A stretch of DNA of 19,022 nucleotides, taken from assembly GCA_002435385.1 (NCBI GenBank), contig DJMN01000073.1:1-19022 (forward strand), in the 5' to 3' direction. Positions 1 through 8,295 of the stretch are shown in pieces (positions within the stretch are counted from its first letter, which is position 1; every line of letters begins with the position of its first letter). Source of the DNA: Patescibacteria group bacterium UBA6489 (GTDB taxonomy: Bacteria > Patescibacteriota > Gracilibacteria > BD1-5 > UBA6164). The translations under genes were made by a program, and so were the position numbers. The notes under the pieces were generated by a model, which worked only from the letters and a program-made list of their open reading frames with translations, was not told the DNA's origin and did not search any database.

Positions 1-8
1 TGCACTTC

Positions 9-38
9 GTTTTTTACTTTAGTTCGTAAAAAACTAAA
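9..38 (+). promoter_or_regulatory. two mutually exclusive hairpins before the first ORF
   Basis: A perfect 9-bp inverted repeat (GTTTTTTAC at 9-17 with GTAAAAAAC at 26-34) overlaps a second possible stem (TTTAGTT at 18-24 with AACTAAA at 32-38). The two cannot form together. The second ends two bases before the GGAG ribosome site at 41-44. This could be the tail of an upstream terminator or a translation-control leader; the sequence alone does not decide. Confidence 0.3.
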
Positions 39-50
39 AAGGAGAAATAT

Positions 51-224
51 ATGAATAGAGATACGGGTATTGAGAGAATTCAGCAGTTAAAAGGAATGGT
101 ACAGAGTTATGCAAGAACTGCTGTATCTTTGCGTTTTTTCTGTGTTAAACCCCTTGATAAAAATGCGCTTAACACAGTAGTAGATTTATTAGAAGCCGAA
201 TATAATAAACTCTCTGAAATATAG
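51..224 (+). CDS. hypothetical 57-residue protein, possible N-terminal half of an amber-interrupted gene
   Basis: A short helical protein (starts MNRDTGIERIQQLK, ends EAEYNKLSEI) that I do not recognise. The ATG follows AAAAAGGAGAAATAT, the clearest Shine-Dalgarno sequence in the window; most other genes here lack one. The frame ends at TAG (222-224) and stays open after it straight into the next ORF, which lies in the same frame, with no frameshift. The glycines are GGT and GGA, never TGA, and codons such as GCG, CCC and CGT are commoner than in neighbouring genes. Two readings fit: a separate small gene, or the first half of a 137-residue protein broken or modulated by one TAG. The contrast in codons and ribosome site suggests import from a standard-code source such as a phage or plasmid, which is inference. 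Confidence 0.5.
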   Translation: MNRDTGIERIQQLKGMVQSYARTAVSLRFFCVKPLDKNALNTVVDLLEAEYNKLSEI

Positions 225-242
225 GATCTTTTCAGGGCTAAG

Positions 243-464
243 ATGCCTATTGACGGGGAAGTCGTCAGTTCTGCAATTCAGTCTGTTTATGACATGGTTA
301 TTACTCAAAAGAATTTTATTGAGTATATCAACTGTGCAGTTGTTGAGCATATGGATACAGATGAGGCAAAGAAACAGCTTGAAACATTGAGACAAGAGTT
401 ATCTACTCAAGAGCTAGAAAATCTATTTTCTTCTATTTTAAGAGATCTTGGCGAAACCGTTTAA
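243..464 (+). CDS. hypothetical 73-residue helical protein, possible C-terminal half of an amber-interrupted gene
   Basis: The product (MPIDGEVVSSAIQSVYDM... to ...SILRDLGETV) is predicted to be mostly helical and charged, and I recognise no family. It shares its frame with the upstream 57-residue ORF, and only TAG 222-224 plus six codons (DLFRAK) separate them. The ATG has at best a weak AGGG at 234-237 for ribosome binding, so independent initiation is doubtful, and translational coupling or readthrough are alternatives. It ends in a tandem TAA TAG, unlike most genes in the window. It contains two glycines, GGG and GGC, and no TGA. A shared hairpin terminator begins 24 bases downstream. Confidence 0.55.
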   Translation: MPIDGEVVSSAIQSVYDMVITQKNFIEYINCAVVEHMDTDEAKKQLETLRQELSTQELENLFSSILRDLGETV

Positions 465-487
465 TAGTTGTCCATGTTTTTTTTAAA

Positions 488-519
488 AAAGGACCATCCC
501 TTTATAGGGAAGGTCCTTT
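488..519. terminator. bidirectional intrinsic terminator
   Basis: AAAGGACC (488-495) pairs with GGTCCTTT (512-519), and after one A-A mismatch TCCC pairs with GGGA around a TTTATA loop. On the minus strand the stem runs into a T tract and lies just past the znuB stop, so it suits the zinc operon. On the plus strand it follows the first ORF pair. Confidence 0.75.
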
Positions 520-521
520 AC

Positions 522-1328
522 CTATTTACTTAAACATTTTTTTATTAATAAACTAAAAACAAAAAATAAAATTAAAACAAGAACAATAGTAGCCCCACTT
601 CAAGTTCACAAAAAATAAGAAGCAAATAATCAAAAAATTACTCACAAAACAGAAAAAATAGCAGAAAATATAAACACATTTTTCAAACTATTTGATAATA
701 TTTTTGCAGTATTTGTAGGAATAACCAAAAAGGCTCAAACAAGCAAAATACCAAAAATCTTTATAGCAATAGCAATAAAAATAGATAGCAAGACAAGAAA
801 TATTAGTTTATAGATTCATACATTAATTCACATAGATTTAGCTATATCCTCATTTATAATCATAGCAATAAAATTTTTTCAAAAATAAAAAAATAATACA
901 GATACAATTATCAATAAAACAAACAAAATAATTAAATCCAATTTATTTATAAACAAAATACTTCAAAACAATAAATTATTTATATCAAGACTCAACTTAT
1001 CCATAAATCAAATTACAAACAAAGCTCAAGCCATTCAAACTTGAGAAATAATCTCCTTTGTAGATTCTTTTGTTATAAACCTAGACTTTTCAATCAAATA
1101 TATAAAAAAACTTCAAATTATTCAGAAAATAAAAGCAAAAATATAATAATTAGAATTCAAAACAAGAGATACAGCAATTCATAAAAATAAAAGATTTCAT
1201 ATAGAATGAGTTATATTAGCCTCTTTTCTCATAACAATAAAAACACCAAAAATTGATGAAATAAGTGATATAAGCACTCATCAAATTATTGCATACTGGA
1301 AAAAATCATATCTTAGTATTTCTAGCAT
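522..1328 (-). CDS. znuB: zinc/manganese ABC transporter permease (ABC-3 family)
   Basis: A 268-residue integral membrane protein that forms the channel of a metal-ion ABC importer. The N-terminus (FFQYAIIGGVLISLISSIFG then VFIVMRKEANITHSIG) follows the ABC-3/ZnuB pattern of a first helix, a GVFIV-R turn and an (S/T)H motif, here THS, before helix 2. Near residues 195-208 GILLVGAFLVIPTNTAKI matches the conserved GILLV-ALLVIP-ATA stretch. About seven or eight hydrophobic segments are visible and the length is normal for the family. Many glycines are TGA, so standard translation breaks it up. An in-frame TAG lies two codons before the ATG and fixes the start region; no Shine-Dalgarno is visible. 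It is the last gene of the fur-znuA-znuC-orf-znuB run, 13 bases after the surface-protein gene, and ends at a strong terminator. Confidence 0.88.
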
Positions 1329-1341
1329 TATCTATTTGTTA

Positions 1342-2124
1342 TTAATTAATTTTTATGCATTTTCAGTCATTTCAAAGTCAATATCAAAGATTACAGCTAC
1401 ATTTTTTTGAAAAATCACTATAAAATCCTCAAACTCAACAATCTATTTTTATGCATTTTCAGTCATTTCAAAGTCAATATCAAAGATTACAGTTACATGT
1501 TTCTAAAATATCACTATAAAATCCTCAAACTCAACAATCTATATTATCTATATTATCTGAATTTATATAATTTAACCCTAAAGTTTCTTCATGGTATGAA
1601 CCTGTTTTTACTTCGCTTAAGTTTATATTATTTAATTCTAAGGTTTTTTCATAATATGAACTTGCTTTTACATTAGCTAATTCTATGTTATCTTTAGAGT
1701 ATGTTTTTAAATTAGTACTATATAAGTCATCATATGAAAAATTTGATTTATATGTTTTAGTCTTAAGATTCTTATCTTTTTCAAAGAAAATAAGAACTGT
1801 AAAAAATATAATAATTACTAACACTAAATAAAATATTCACCTAAATTTATTTAGAGTGTTATATATATTTTTTTTAACTTTAGTTTGGAAATTATTATCA
1901 TCTAAAAAAGCAAAAATCCATAATCATAGAAAAAAGGCTCATACTAATATAAAAATTAAAAGGTATCAATAACTTTTTACTCATCAATGATGAGAACAAG
2001 CTCACATTTTTCAAATAGAATTACTATTCCATCAATCATAACATGTACTTTCAGGAATTAGACTTGATAAAAATATAACCAAAATAATTGGAATAATGAA
2101 ACTTATTATATGTTTGTAATTCAT
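1342..2124 (-). CDS. membrane-anchored CSHHGGV / EGF-like repeat protein inside the zinc operon
   Basis: A 260-residue protein I cannot assign to one known family. In order: a hydrophobic N-terminus (about 6-24); a short exported-type segment with CYDGWNSNS...GACSHHGGV (28-49), resembling the C-DG-S---G-CS-HGGV core of DUF3761-type domains; a second membrane helix (53-74); a basic loop (75-96); a third helix (97-114); two 20-residue repeats (NIELANVKASSYYEKTLELN and a variant, 146-185); and two 32-residue Cys-rich repeats (197-228, 229-260), each with one Cys, then CxC, then Cys, with GGFYSD and GYGLGNDGKC motifs, looking EGF-like. The topology places both Cys-containing parts outside the cell. 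TGA encodes many of the glycines. The gene lies between znuC (27 bases) and znuB (13 bases), so it is probably cotranscribed. The His-rich motif and position hint at a metal-linked surface role; this is inference. Confidence 0.75.
1351..1542. repeat. two tandem 96-bp repeats coding 32-residue Cys-rich units
   Basis: Positions 1351-1446 and 1447-1542 are nearly identical, with only a handful of differences concentrated near 1397-1413 and 1493-1509. The 96-bp period is 32 codons, so copy number can change without breaking the frame of the surface protein gene. Confidence 0.9.
1571..1680. repeat. two diverged 60-bp repeats coding 20-residue units
   Basis: The blocks beginning at 1571 and 1631 align at a 60-base offset and encode NINLSEVKTGSYHEETLGLN and NIELANVKASSYYEKTLELN in the surface protein. 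They are more diverged than the adjacent 96-bp pair, so probably an older duplication. Confidence 0.75.
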
Positions 2125-2151
2125 AACTTTCAACGTTATTTTATATAAAAT

Positions 2152-2868
2152 CTAATGCTCATCCTTCTCATGAGGATGATGCTCATATGGAAACATATAT
2201 TTTCAGAAAATTTCTTTTATCTTAGAATTCTTTTTTACCTCAATAGGAGTACCATGACAACAAAAATTATCCTCATGCAAACAAATAACCTTATCACTAT
2301 TTTTATAAACCAAATTTATATTATGAGAAACAAGAATAATAGAAAGTTCAGGAAAAGCCTTTTTTACTTCTGATATAATCTCATAAAATTTTTCTTCTCA
2401 AATAATATCAATTCATGCAGTTGGCTCATCCAACAAAATCAAATCAGGATTAGATATAAGGGCAGACACAATTAAAACTTTTTGTAGTTCTCAACCACTT
2501 AAATCAGATAAATTTTTATTAAACAAATTTTTAGAATGAATCTTTTTTAAATAACTCTTTATTTCCTCAGTATCCACTCATTTATTGTAAATCTTTATAA
2601 ACTCATAAATCTTTATAGGAAAAGTTGAATCTATATCTATTTTTTGTGGTACATAAGCCAATCTCTTATAATTTCTTTTAATTTTCCCCGAACTTACTTT
2701 ATAAACACCAGCTATAATTTTTAAAAGAGTAGATTTTCAAGCACCATTTACTCAGATAATACTTACAACATCTCCACTAGACACAGAAAAACTAATATCT
2801 TTTAGGATACTAGTTTTTTTATTATCAAATCAAAAACAAACATTTTCTAATTCTAAAACTTTATTCAT
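2152..2868 (-). CDS. znuC: zinc ABC transporter ATP-binding protein
   Basis: A 238-residue ABC ATPase that powers metal import through ZnuB. Visible motifs: Walker A GVNGAGKST (39-47) with two of its glycines written TGA, Q-loop VPQK (73-76), signature LSGGELQ (123-129) with a TGA glycine, Walker B LILLDEP (143-149), D-loop, and the H-loop His in VSHN (180-183). Residue 196 onward has C-H---CCHGTP, the Cys/His cluster common in ZnuC-type ATPases, and the C-terminus YEHHPHEKDEH is His-rich, favouring zinc over manganese. The ATG overlaps the end of znuA by eight bases, indicating tight translational coupling. Under the standard code the gene is shredded. Confidence 0.92.
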
Positions 2869-3820
2869 AAATAACCTTTAAACTTTCTAAATTATCCATA
2901 TAAAATTCTATATATCAACCAGCTCAGGTATTATATCATAGAGGATCAAGCATATTAACTTCTAGATTATATTTCTCGGTAAATCTTTTGAAGGTTTCAT
3001 CATTGAATTGAGGCTCTTTAAAAGCAATATTCACTCAATCATTCTCAATCTCATCAATTAGTCTTTTCATATCTTCTGAATCAGGTTCAGAGATAACAGA
3101 TTTTCTAAAAACCAATTTTTTATCATCATCTATCCCTAACTCTTTGAAAAGATAATTATAAGAATCATGAAATATAATAAACTCTTTTTGTTTTTTTCAA
3201 GAAAAATCTTCTAAAAAGTCTTTTTTTATTTTATTTAATTCATCTGAAAACTTTTTTAAATTTGTTTCAAAATATTCTTTATTTTCAGGAGAAATTTCTG
3301 AAAGCTTATTTTTTATCTTAGTAGCTATCAAAATAGCATTTTCACTACTAGTCCAAATATGAGGATCTTTTTCATATTCATCTCATCCATGAACTTCTTC
3401 ATCATGTTCATCCTCATCTTCTCATCATTCCAAAAGTTCCATTCAATAAGAAATATTTAAATAATCTTTTACCTTAATTTTTTTAATAAAACCATCTATA
3501 TGTTCAAGTCATAAATAAATTACCAAATCAGAATCAGCAACCTTAATCATCTGATTAGGTTTTATATCAAAACCATGAGGACTAACACCAACTCAAACTA
3601 AATTATTTACTTCAACAAAATCTCATCAGATAGTTCTTGTTATTGTAGCAATAGGAATTATAGAAGTAGTTATTTTTATTTTGTTATCATGTTCTCAATA
3701 AAGTTTCTCAAACTCTTTTTTCTCATTATTTACTTCCATCATAAAAGCTATAACTAGATATAACACAAATACTAATAATAGTACTCATACTATCAAAGAT
3801 ATTTTAGTAATTTTTTTCAT
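2861..3820 (-). CDS. znuA: zinc ABC transporter substrate-binding protein
   Basis: A 319-residue periplasmic-type metal-binding protein of the ZnuA/TroA (SBP family 9) group. An N-terminal hydrophobic segment (7-27) has no lipobox Cys and looks like an uncleaved anchor. Binding motifs follow the family: VGVSPHGFD with His82, then an acidic His-rich loop (EDEDEHDEEVHGGDEYE, 134-150), DPHIWTS with His154, and FHDSYNYLF, typical of the third His. The C-terminus has EPQFNDETFKRF and LDPLGYNTGAGGYIEFYMDN, typical of the last Asp site. The His/Asp-rich loop favours zinc. It lies downstream of fur with a palindromic repeat in the 104-base gap and overlaps znuC by eight bases. Most glycines in the key motifs are TGA. 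Confidence 0.92.
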
Positions 3821-3853
3821 ATAATTATTTTTTTTAGTGTTAAAATTAAATAA

Positions 3854-3912
3854 TTCCCCTTTAAGTCCCCCTCAACTGAGGGGAAAAGCGAGGAACGAGC
3901 AAGGGGGAGTTC
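3854..3912. repeat. dispersed GC-rich palindromic repeat, copy 1
   Basis: It contains the perfect palindrome CCCCTCAACTGAGGGG, then GCGAGGAACGAGC and AGGGGGAGTT. The same modules occur at 15461-15517 and, inverted, at 17520-17574. It occupies the fur-znuA gap and could fold in the operon transcript. Confidence 0.8.
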
Positions 3913-3924
3913 TAAAATAAACCC

Positions 3925-4320
3925 CTACCTACAATCCTTACAAACTCACATAATTCAAACATTATGAGATTTCACTCTAAATCATATTTTTCTTGCCTCC
4001 TCAATAATCTTCTGGCAAATTCATTCAGAATGAAAGCTCATTATTCTATTACATTTTTCACACTTCATATGTTCATGATGATTAGATTCATCATCTATTT
4101 CATATGTAATCGCATTTTCTCAAACATCTATTTTTCTAATAATTCCTAAATCTAAGAATAGATTTAAAGTCCTAAACACACTAGCTCTTCAAATATTTTT
4201 AAAATTTTCTAGGATATCATTATAAGTGAAAATATGTTTTGTTTCTAAAAACTTAAATATATCCACTCTCTCTTTTGTTATCCTATACTGGTTATTCTTT
4301 AGAATTTTTTTAATATTCAT
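3925..4320 (-). CDS. fur: Fur-family metal-responsive repressor, probably Zur
   Basis: A 131-residue Fur/Zur-type regulator. The N-terminal winged helix contains ITKERVDIFKFL (14-25) and the recognition helix IGRASVFRTLNLFLDLGI (43-60), matching the S-ATVYRTL--L---G-I pattern. The middle has the metal-site stretch NHHEHMKCEKC (80-90), and a second Cys pair C127-K-D-C130 completes the structural zinc site. Length is normal for the family. It heads the zinc transport cluster, so it probably represses it when zinc is plentiful; that assignment is inference from context. A perfect 13-bp palindrome lies six bases before the ATG and may be its own operator. No Shine-Dalgarno is seen. Confidence 0.9.
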
Positions 4321-4326
4321 ATTATT

Positions 4327-4339
4327 GATACTTAGTATC
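4327..4339. promoter_or_regulatory. possible Fur/Zur operator (GATACT-T-AGTATC)
   Basis: A perfect 6-1-6 inverted repeat lies immediately upstream of the fur start, with a partial second half-site (ATAAAGTAT) beside it at 4341-4349. Size and place suit autoregulation by a Fur-family protein. No other copy was found in the window, so this is a suggestion. Confidence 0.4.
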
Positions 4340-4389
4340 TATAAAGTATGGAAATTATTGTATAGAAAAATTTCTTAAGTCAAATTAAT

Positions 4390-4417
4390 TTGTTTGATTA
4401 TAAAAAAAATGTATAAT
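4390..4417 (+). promoter_or_regulatory. probable promoter for the 4456 gene
   Basis: TTGTTT (4390-4395) and TATAAT (4412-4417) are separated by 16 bases, 38 bases before the ATG at 4456. In such AT-rich DNA chance matches are common, but a consensus -10 in a divergent intergenic region supports it. Confidence 0.45.
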
Positions 4418-4455
4418 CTACATATTATTTAATATATTTTGCTAATGTTAAATTT

Positions 4456-4791
4456 ATGAAAAAATATTCTTTAGGATTACTCGTTTCAGAATTACTTGTT
4501 AGCTTCTTGATTTTAGATCTGATTACTTTTGCTTATGCACTTCTAAGTGTTATTAATGGTAGTCAATATAATAATGGAATTAATGGTTTTCCTGATTTGT
4601 TGTTTATCACTATTTTCATACTTGTTGTATATCAACCTGCGATATTTTTATGTAATTTTATTACATACATTTTATCTATTTTTATTTTTAAAATCTTAAA
4701 ATTAAAAAGTAGAGCATTTGTTTTTTGAATAAGTATTATTTTGGGAATGTTAATTGTTACGGTAGCGGTATTACCTTATCATAAATTTTAA
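4456..4791 (+). CDS. small hypothetical membrane protein, three predicted helices
   Basis: A 111-residue protein that I do not recognise. Hydrophobic stretches lie near residues 8-31, 48-75 and 91-105, with a short Asn/Gly-rich external-type loop between the first two and a basic stretch (KILKLKSRAF) before the last. Under the standard code it would stop after 90 residues at TGA 4726-4728; reading this as glycine extends it to TAA. Only one of its six glycines is TGA, fewer than in the conserved genes, which may mean recent arrival or just small numbers. It is divergent from fur and is followed by three other unrecognised genes on the same strand. Confidence 0.65.
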
Positions 4792-4855
4792 GTTAAAGAG
4801 TCAAAATAATTTTATTATATGTATATCTATTTCTTCATGTTAAGAATAAAATATT

Positions 4856-5368
4856 ATGAAAAAACTTTCTTCAAAAATAAAACTAAAAGCTCGTGAATAC
4901 AATTATAGTTATAAAAAAACAATAATATTTATTTGAGTTATAATTCTCTGACTTGCTCTAGCTATTTATCTTAAAGAGGGACAAATAATTAATTTTTTTC
5001 TTATTTTTGTATGGCCATTCTATTTTTTCTACAGAGAACTAGGTCTCAAGAAGTGAACACCCGAAAGCATATTTGATACAAACAATAACACATTTACACT
5101 AAATTTGATAGATGGAAGAAGTATAAATATCCATATAAACGAAATAAAAGATATATATATTGAACTTCACTGAATAGTTCTTAAAATAGCTGAAAACCAA
5201 AGATTTTATATGATTCCGTTACAAAAACTCGGTTGAAGAAATCCTATATTATATATGATAGATATCGTTAACCACGTAAGAAAATCACCATGATATTTTT
5301 GAAAAAATACAGACTATATAAGTAAAAAGGACTATTATAGAAGTAGGTCTAATGAAGATTGGGATTAG
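4856..5368 (+). CDS. hypothetical membrane protein with possible bacterial PH-like domain
   Basis: A 170-residue protein of unknown function. A basic N-terminus is followed by two close membrane helices (about 22-38 and 46-60), then a soluble domain (about 65-145) rich in beta-type alternation (TFTLNLIDGRSINIHINEIKD, IVLKIAENQRFYMIPLQKLG) ending in a helix. This two-helices-then-beta-domain layout resembles bacterial PH (bPH) proteins, though no diagnostic motif proves it. Six or more in-frame TGA codons must be read as glycine, so it is invisible to standard gene calling. It lies 64 bases after the 4456 gene and 27 before the next. Confidence 0.7.
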
Positions 5369-5395
5369 TTATAATCAATAATTAAATAAAACACC

Positions 5396-5680
5396 ATGAA
5401 AAACAAATTTAAAAAATGAACAAAAGTGAAACTAAAATCCTTTCAATGAACAACAAAAACTCCAAAAAATACAGATAAAGCAGAAAACTATTGGCAACTG
5501 ATATGAACAACCTGAACAATGGTTAGTGATGAACTAAAAATATCTCCAGCAGTTACAGGAGAAGGGGAGAGATGATTAGTTAAATTTGATACTGATGTAA
5601 AAGCTCTAGGCTTATATTGCCATAATCAAATAGAAGATTCTTTACGGATTGCTTTAAAAGATTTAGAAATACTTGAATAA
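5396..5680 (+). CDS. hypothetical 94-residue soluble protein
   Basis: A small basic protein I cannot name. After a Lys-rich start, the core from about residue 32 (ENYWQLIGTTGTMVSDELKI, then RGLVKFDTDVKALGLYCHN) alternates like a small SH3- or KOW-like beta barrel, and the end (IEDSLRIALKDLEILE) is helical. The pattern W--IG--G-V ... R-LVKFD-DV--LGL--HN--E-SL-I---DLE seems conserved-looking, but I cannot tie it to a named family. Several in-frame TGA codons encode glycine, including the two in the IGTTG turn. It sits between two membrane protein genes on the same strand, suggesting one transcription unit. Confidence 0.65.
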
Positions 5681-5745
5681 AATTGTATTTATGTTGTAAA
5701 TAATTAAAATATACAACACTAAATAATATTTTTAAATCTATATAA

Positions 5746-7023
5746 ATGACAGAATATAAATTTCCCAAAACATATAAGCATGATATTAAATATATATCTT
5801 TGGTTATAATAATACCTATAGTTGTATCTTTACTAATTTTTTTATTTATTAAACCTGTTTTCAATTATATATTTATAGACAATCATATCCTTCAAATTCT
5901 TATAGCTTTTTTATATCTATCATGATTACTTTGTATAACAAGAAGAAAAATAATAATAGATGAAGATAAAATAGTCTTTATTGATTTATTTTCTAGAAAA
6001 GAATTTCTATTCAGTGATGCAAAATGATACAAGATAACAAAAATAGATAATAGTACAAAAAATAAGACAAAAATAGATAAATACTATGAAATAATTCATA
6101 CAGACTTTTCTAAAAGCTCAATAAAAATGCCACTATATTTTTGTAAAAATAAAGAATTAACCAAAATTCTGAGAACCAAATTAAAAGATATAACTTCAGC
6201 AGAATATCAAGACGAAAAAGATAAAATACTATCAAAAATATGAAAAACAAAAGAAGAACAGGAATTATTTGTAAAAAGAATAGCAACAATTAGAAAGATA
6301 TTAAACTGGTGAGGCTTTATCTTTTCGCTATTACTTATTTTTTTCCCTCAAAAATTTGTTTCATTATTAATTTTCCCACCAGATATAGCATTATTCATAA
6401 ATAAAATCATAATAATCATAACAATTGCAATACCATTGTTGGCTTTGACTTTAATTATTTATTGAAGAGGATTAGTTAGTATATCTATTTCAGAATTTTG
6501 AAGACAATGGCAAGAAGATGTATTTCCAGCAGTATTAGTCCCATCACTTGCTTTAACGATTAAAGATATTTATATAAATATTTGAAATCTTGATAGATTA
6601 ATCATTATAACAATATTTTTAACCATTACTTTTTCAATTATTTTCTTTTTTGTTCTATACAAGATAAAGTTTTTAAAAGTAAAACTATTTATATTTTTTT
6701 TATTTTACTTTTCTCTTTATTTTTCAGGAAGTGTAAGAGTTGTAAATTTTTTTGCCGTAAATAAACCAGAAGAAATAGCTAAAGAATTAGTTAGTGATAA
6801 ATATATAAAAATCAGGTGATGAAGACATAGGTCTAAAGATTATTATTTTAAAGTAAGAAATAATATGGTATACATTGAAGTAACTAAAGATGTATATGAT
6901 ATTATAAATATTTGAGAACCTATAGAAGTACACATGGTAAGCTGACTACTAGATATCAAATGGTTTTATGTAACTCCAGCAAATCAAAGGATGGAAAAAA
7001 CAGAATTACCTCCTTTTAGATAG
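5746..7023 (+). CDS. hypothetical multi-pass membrane protein, 425 residues
   Basis: Not a recognised family. Two N-terminal helices (about 16-36 and 48-65) lead into a beta-type domain (66-150, RRKIIIDEDKIVFIDLFSRK ... IKMPLYF) that again resembles a bPH layout. A charged linker follows, then about five more hydrophobic segments (roughly 190-345), and a C-terminal soluble domain with VRNNMVYIEVTKDVYDIINI and a closing GLLDIKWFYVTP-type strand. In-frame TGA codons throughout must be glycine. It ends the plus-strand group that starts at 4456 and is convergent with the MFS gene, 20 bases away. The shared two-helix plus beta arrangement with the 4856 gene suggests they act together, which is inference. 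Confidence 0.75.
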
Positions 7024-7033
7024 AAATTAAAAG

Positions 7034-7050
7034 TTTATAGAAACTATAAA
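7034..7050. terminator. weak convergent hairpin
   Basis: TTTATAG and CTATAAA pair perfectly around AAA between the convergent stops, overlapping the MFS stop codon. The stem is short and AT-only and the T tracts are poor, so terminator function is uncertain. Confidence 0.3.
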
Positions 7051-8195
7051 AATAAAAACACCAAAGAAACTATAGCTGCAAAATAGTAAGCCACTTCTAT
7101 ATTTGAAAAAAATACTGTTAAAATTACAAACAATATAACCCTACCAAAAAACAATGAAAATTCTTTAAAAACCAAAAATTCTAATGGATTATTATGCTCT
7201 CTAGATTTTTTATAAAGATAAGTCTCATAAGGAAGATTTATCAAAACATTTATAAATCCAGAGATTATAGATAAATAGAATAAAATCTCACTTTTTATGA
7301 AAAAAGCCATTGAAAAAAGTATGAAAAAAGTCAGTATTGCTCAGATTTTTATGAGAGGAAATTTTGTGAATTTATCATTTATTTTACCAAGATAAATAGT
7401 AAACAAAGCACTCAGAAGAGAAATAATAGTTACAATTATTCACAAAGAAATAATATCTTTAAAATACAAATATAAAGTTATAGGCAAAACTAATGAAAAA
7501 ATCAAAGTTTTTGCTCAATAAGAATTCAATAAAATAAACTCTTTTTTATCAAGTTTTATTTTACTCAAAACTTTGAAATCAAATTTTGGAAGTTCTATCT
7601 TTTTCTTTATCAAGTAAATCGGAATAACAGACAAAAATAATAATACAGCAACCAAAATAAGTAATACATTAAAACCAAACATAGAAGCAATGAAAGCTCA
7701 GATAGTAGGACCCGCAATTGAACATATATGAGGATAAGAAATCAGCTTTGCGGTCTTAGCTCCGTGATTATTTTTTCACATATATTTTGCAAACAATGTA
7801 GTGATTGACAGTGTATATAAAGAACTAGATATTCAGATTATAGCAGGGATAATTAGATAAAATTCTTTTAAAATAGGATTATTCTCCAAGAAAAATAGTC
7901 AGACTAATCAAGTAATATAAACAGGAGTTCTAAATAATAAAATCTCTCTTAATCATACCTTGCTTATTATTTTTCAATAAATAGGAGCAAAGAGTCAGAA
8001 AAAAGTCCACTCAACTAAAAGGTATAAAAATACCTGAGATAAAGAAAAACCTATAGTTAATAAATAAACTGGAACAAAAATTGCTATTAGAGAAATAGCA
8101 AAAGCTTGAATTATTAGATGAATAAACAGTTTTCAAAGCTTTCACTTCAAACTAAGCAATTTAAAAATATGGCTCACATTTCAATAATTTTGCAT
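7044..8195 (-). CDS. major facilitator superfamily transporter
   Basis: A 383-residue polytopic protein with about 11-12 hydrophobic helices. The first half has LIAIFVPVYLLTIGFSLSQV and FGLFAPIYGKIISKVGLREI, where the G-----(K/R)-G-R loop between helices 2 and 3 is the MFS motif A position. A basic middle loop (IKKKIELPKFDFKVLSKIK) separates the two halves, and a similar loop (YLGKINDKFTKFPLIKIG) occurs in the second half. The substrate cannot be told from sequence. The C-terminal 88 residues contain no TGA; the rest has many TGA glycines. It is monocistronic in appearance: a strong terminator separates it from the upstream SulP gene, and it converges on the 5746 gene. Confidence 0.82.
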
Positions 8196-8264
8196 ATTTT
8201 TTATGTAAAAATTATATATTAGTATATTAACATAAATGCTTATGATAAATCAAAAAAATATAAC

Positions 8265-8295
8265 AAAAAAAGACTTAATTTTTTAAGTCTTTTTT
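8265..8295. terminator. strong intrinsic terminator
   Basis: A 13-bp perfect stem (8266-8278 with 8283-8295, GACTTAA/TTAAGTC core) has T tracts on both strands and a four-base loop. It lies downstream of the SulP gene on the minus strand and upstream of the MFS start, separating the two transcripts. Confidence 0.8.

Noticed and set aside
1407..1676. Plus-strand 89-residue ORF rich in Leu, Tyr and Asn
   Set aside because: It is the antisense of the tandem repeats of the minus-strand surface protein gene; its repeats simply mirror that gene.
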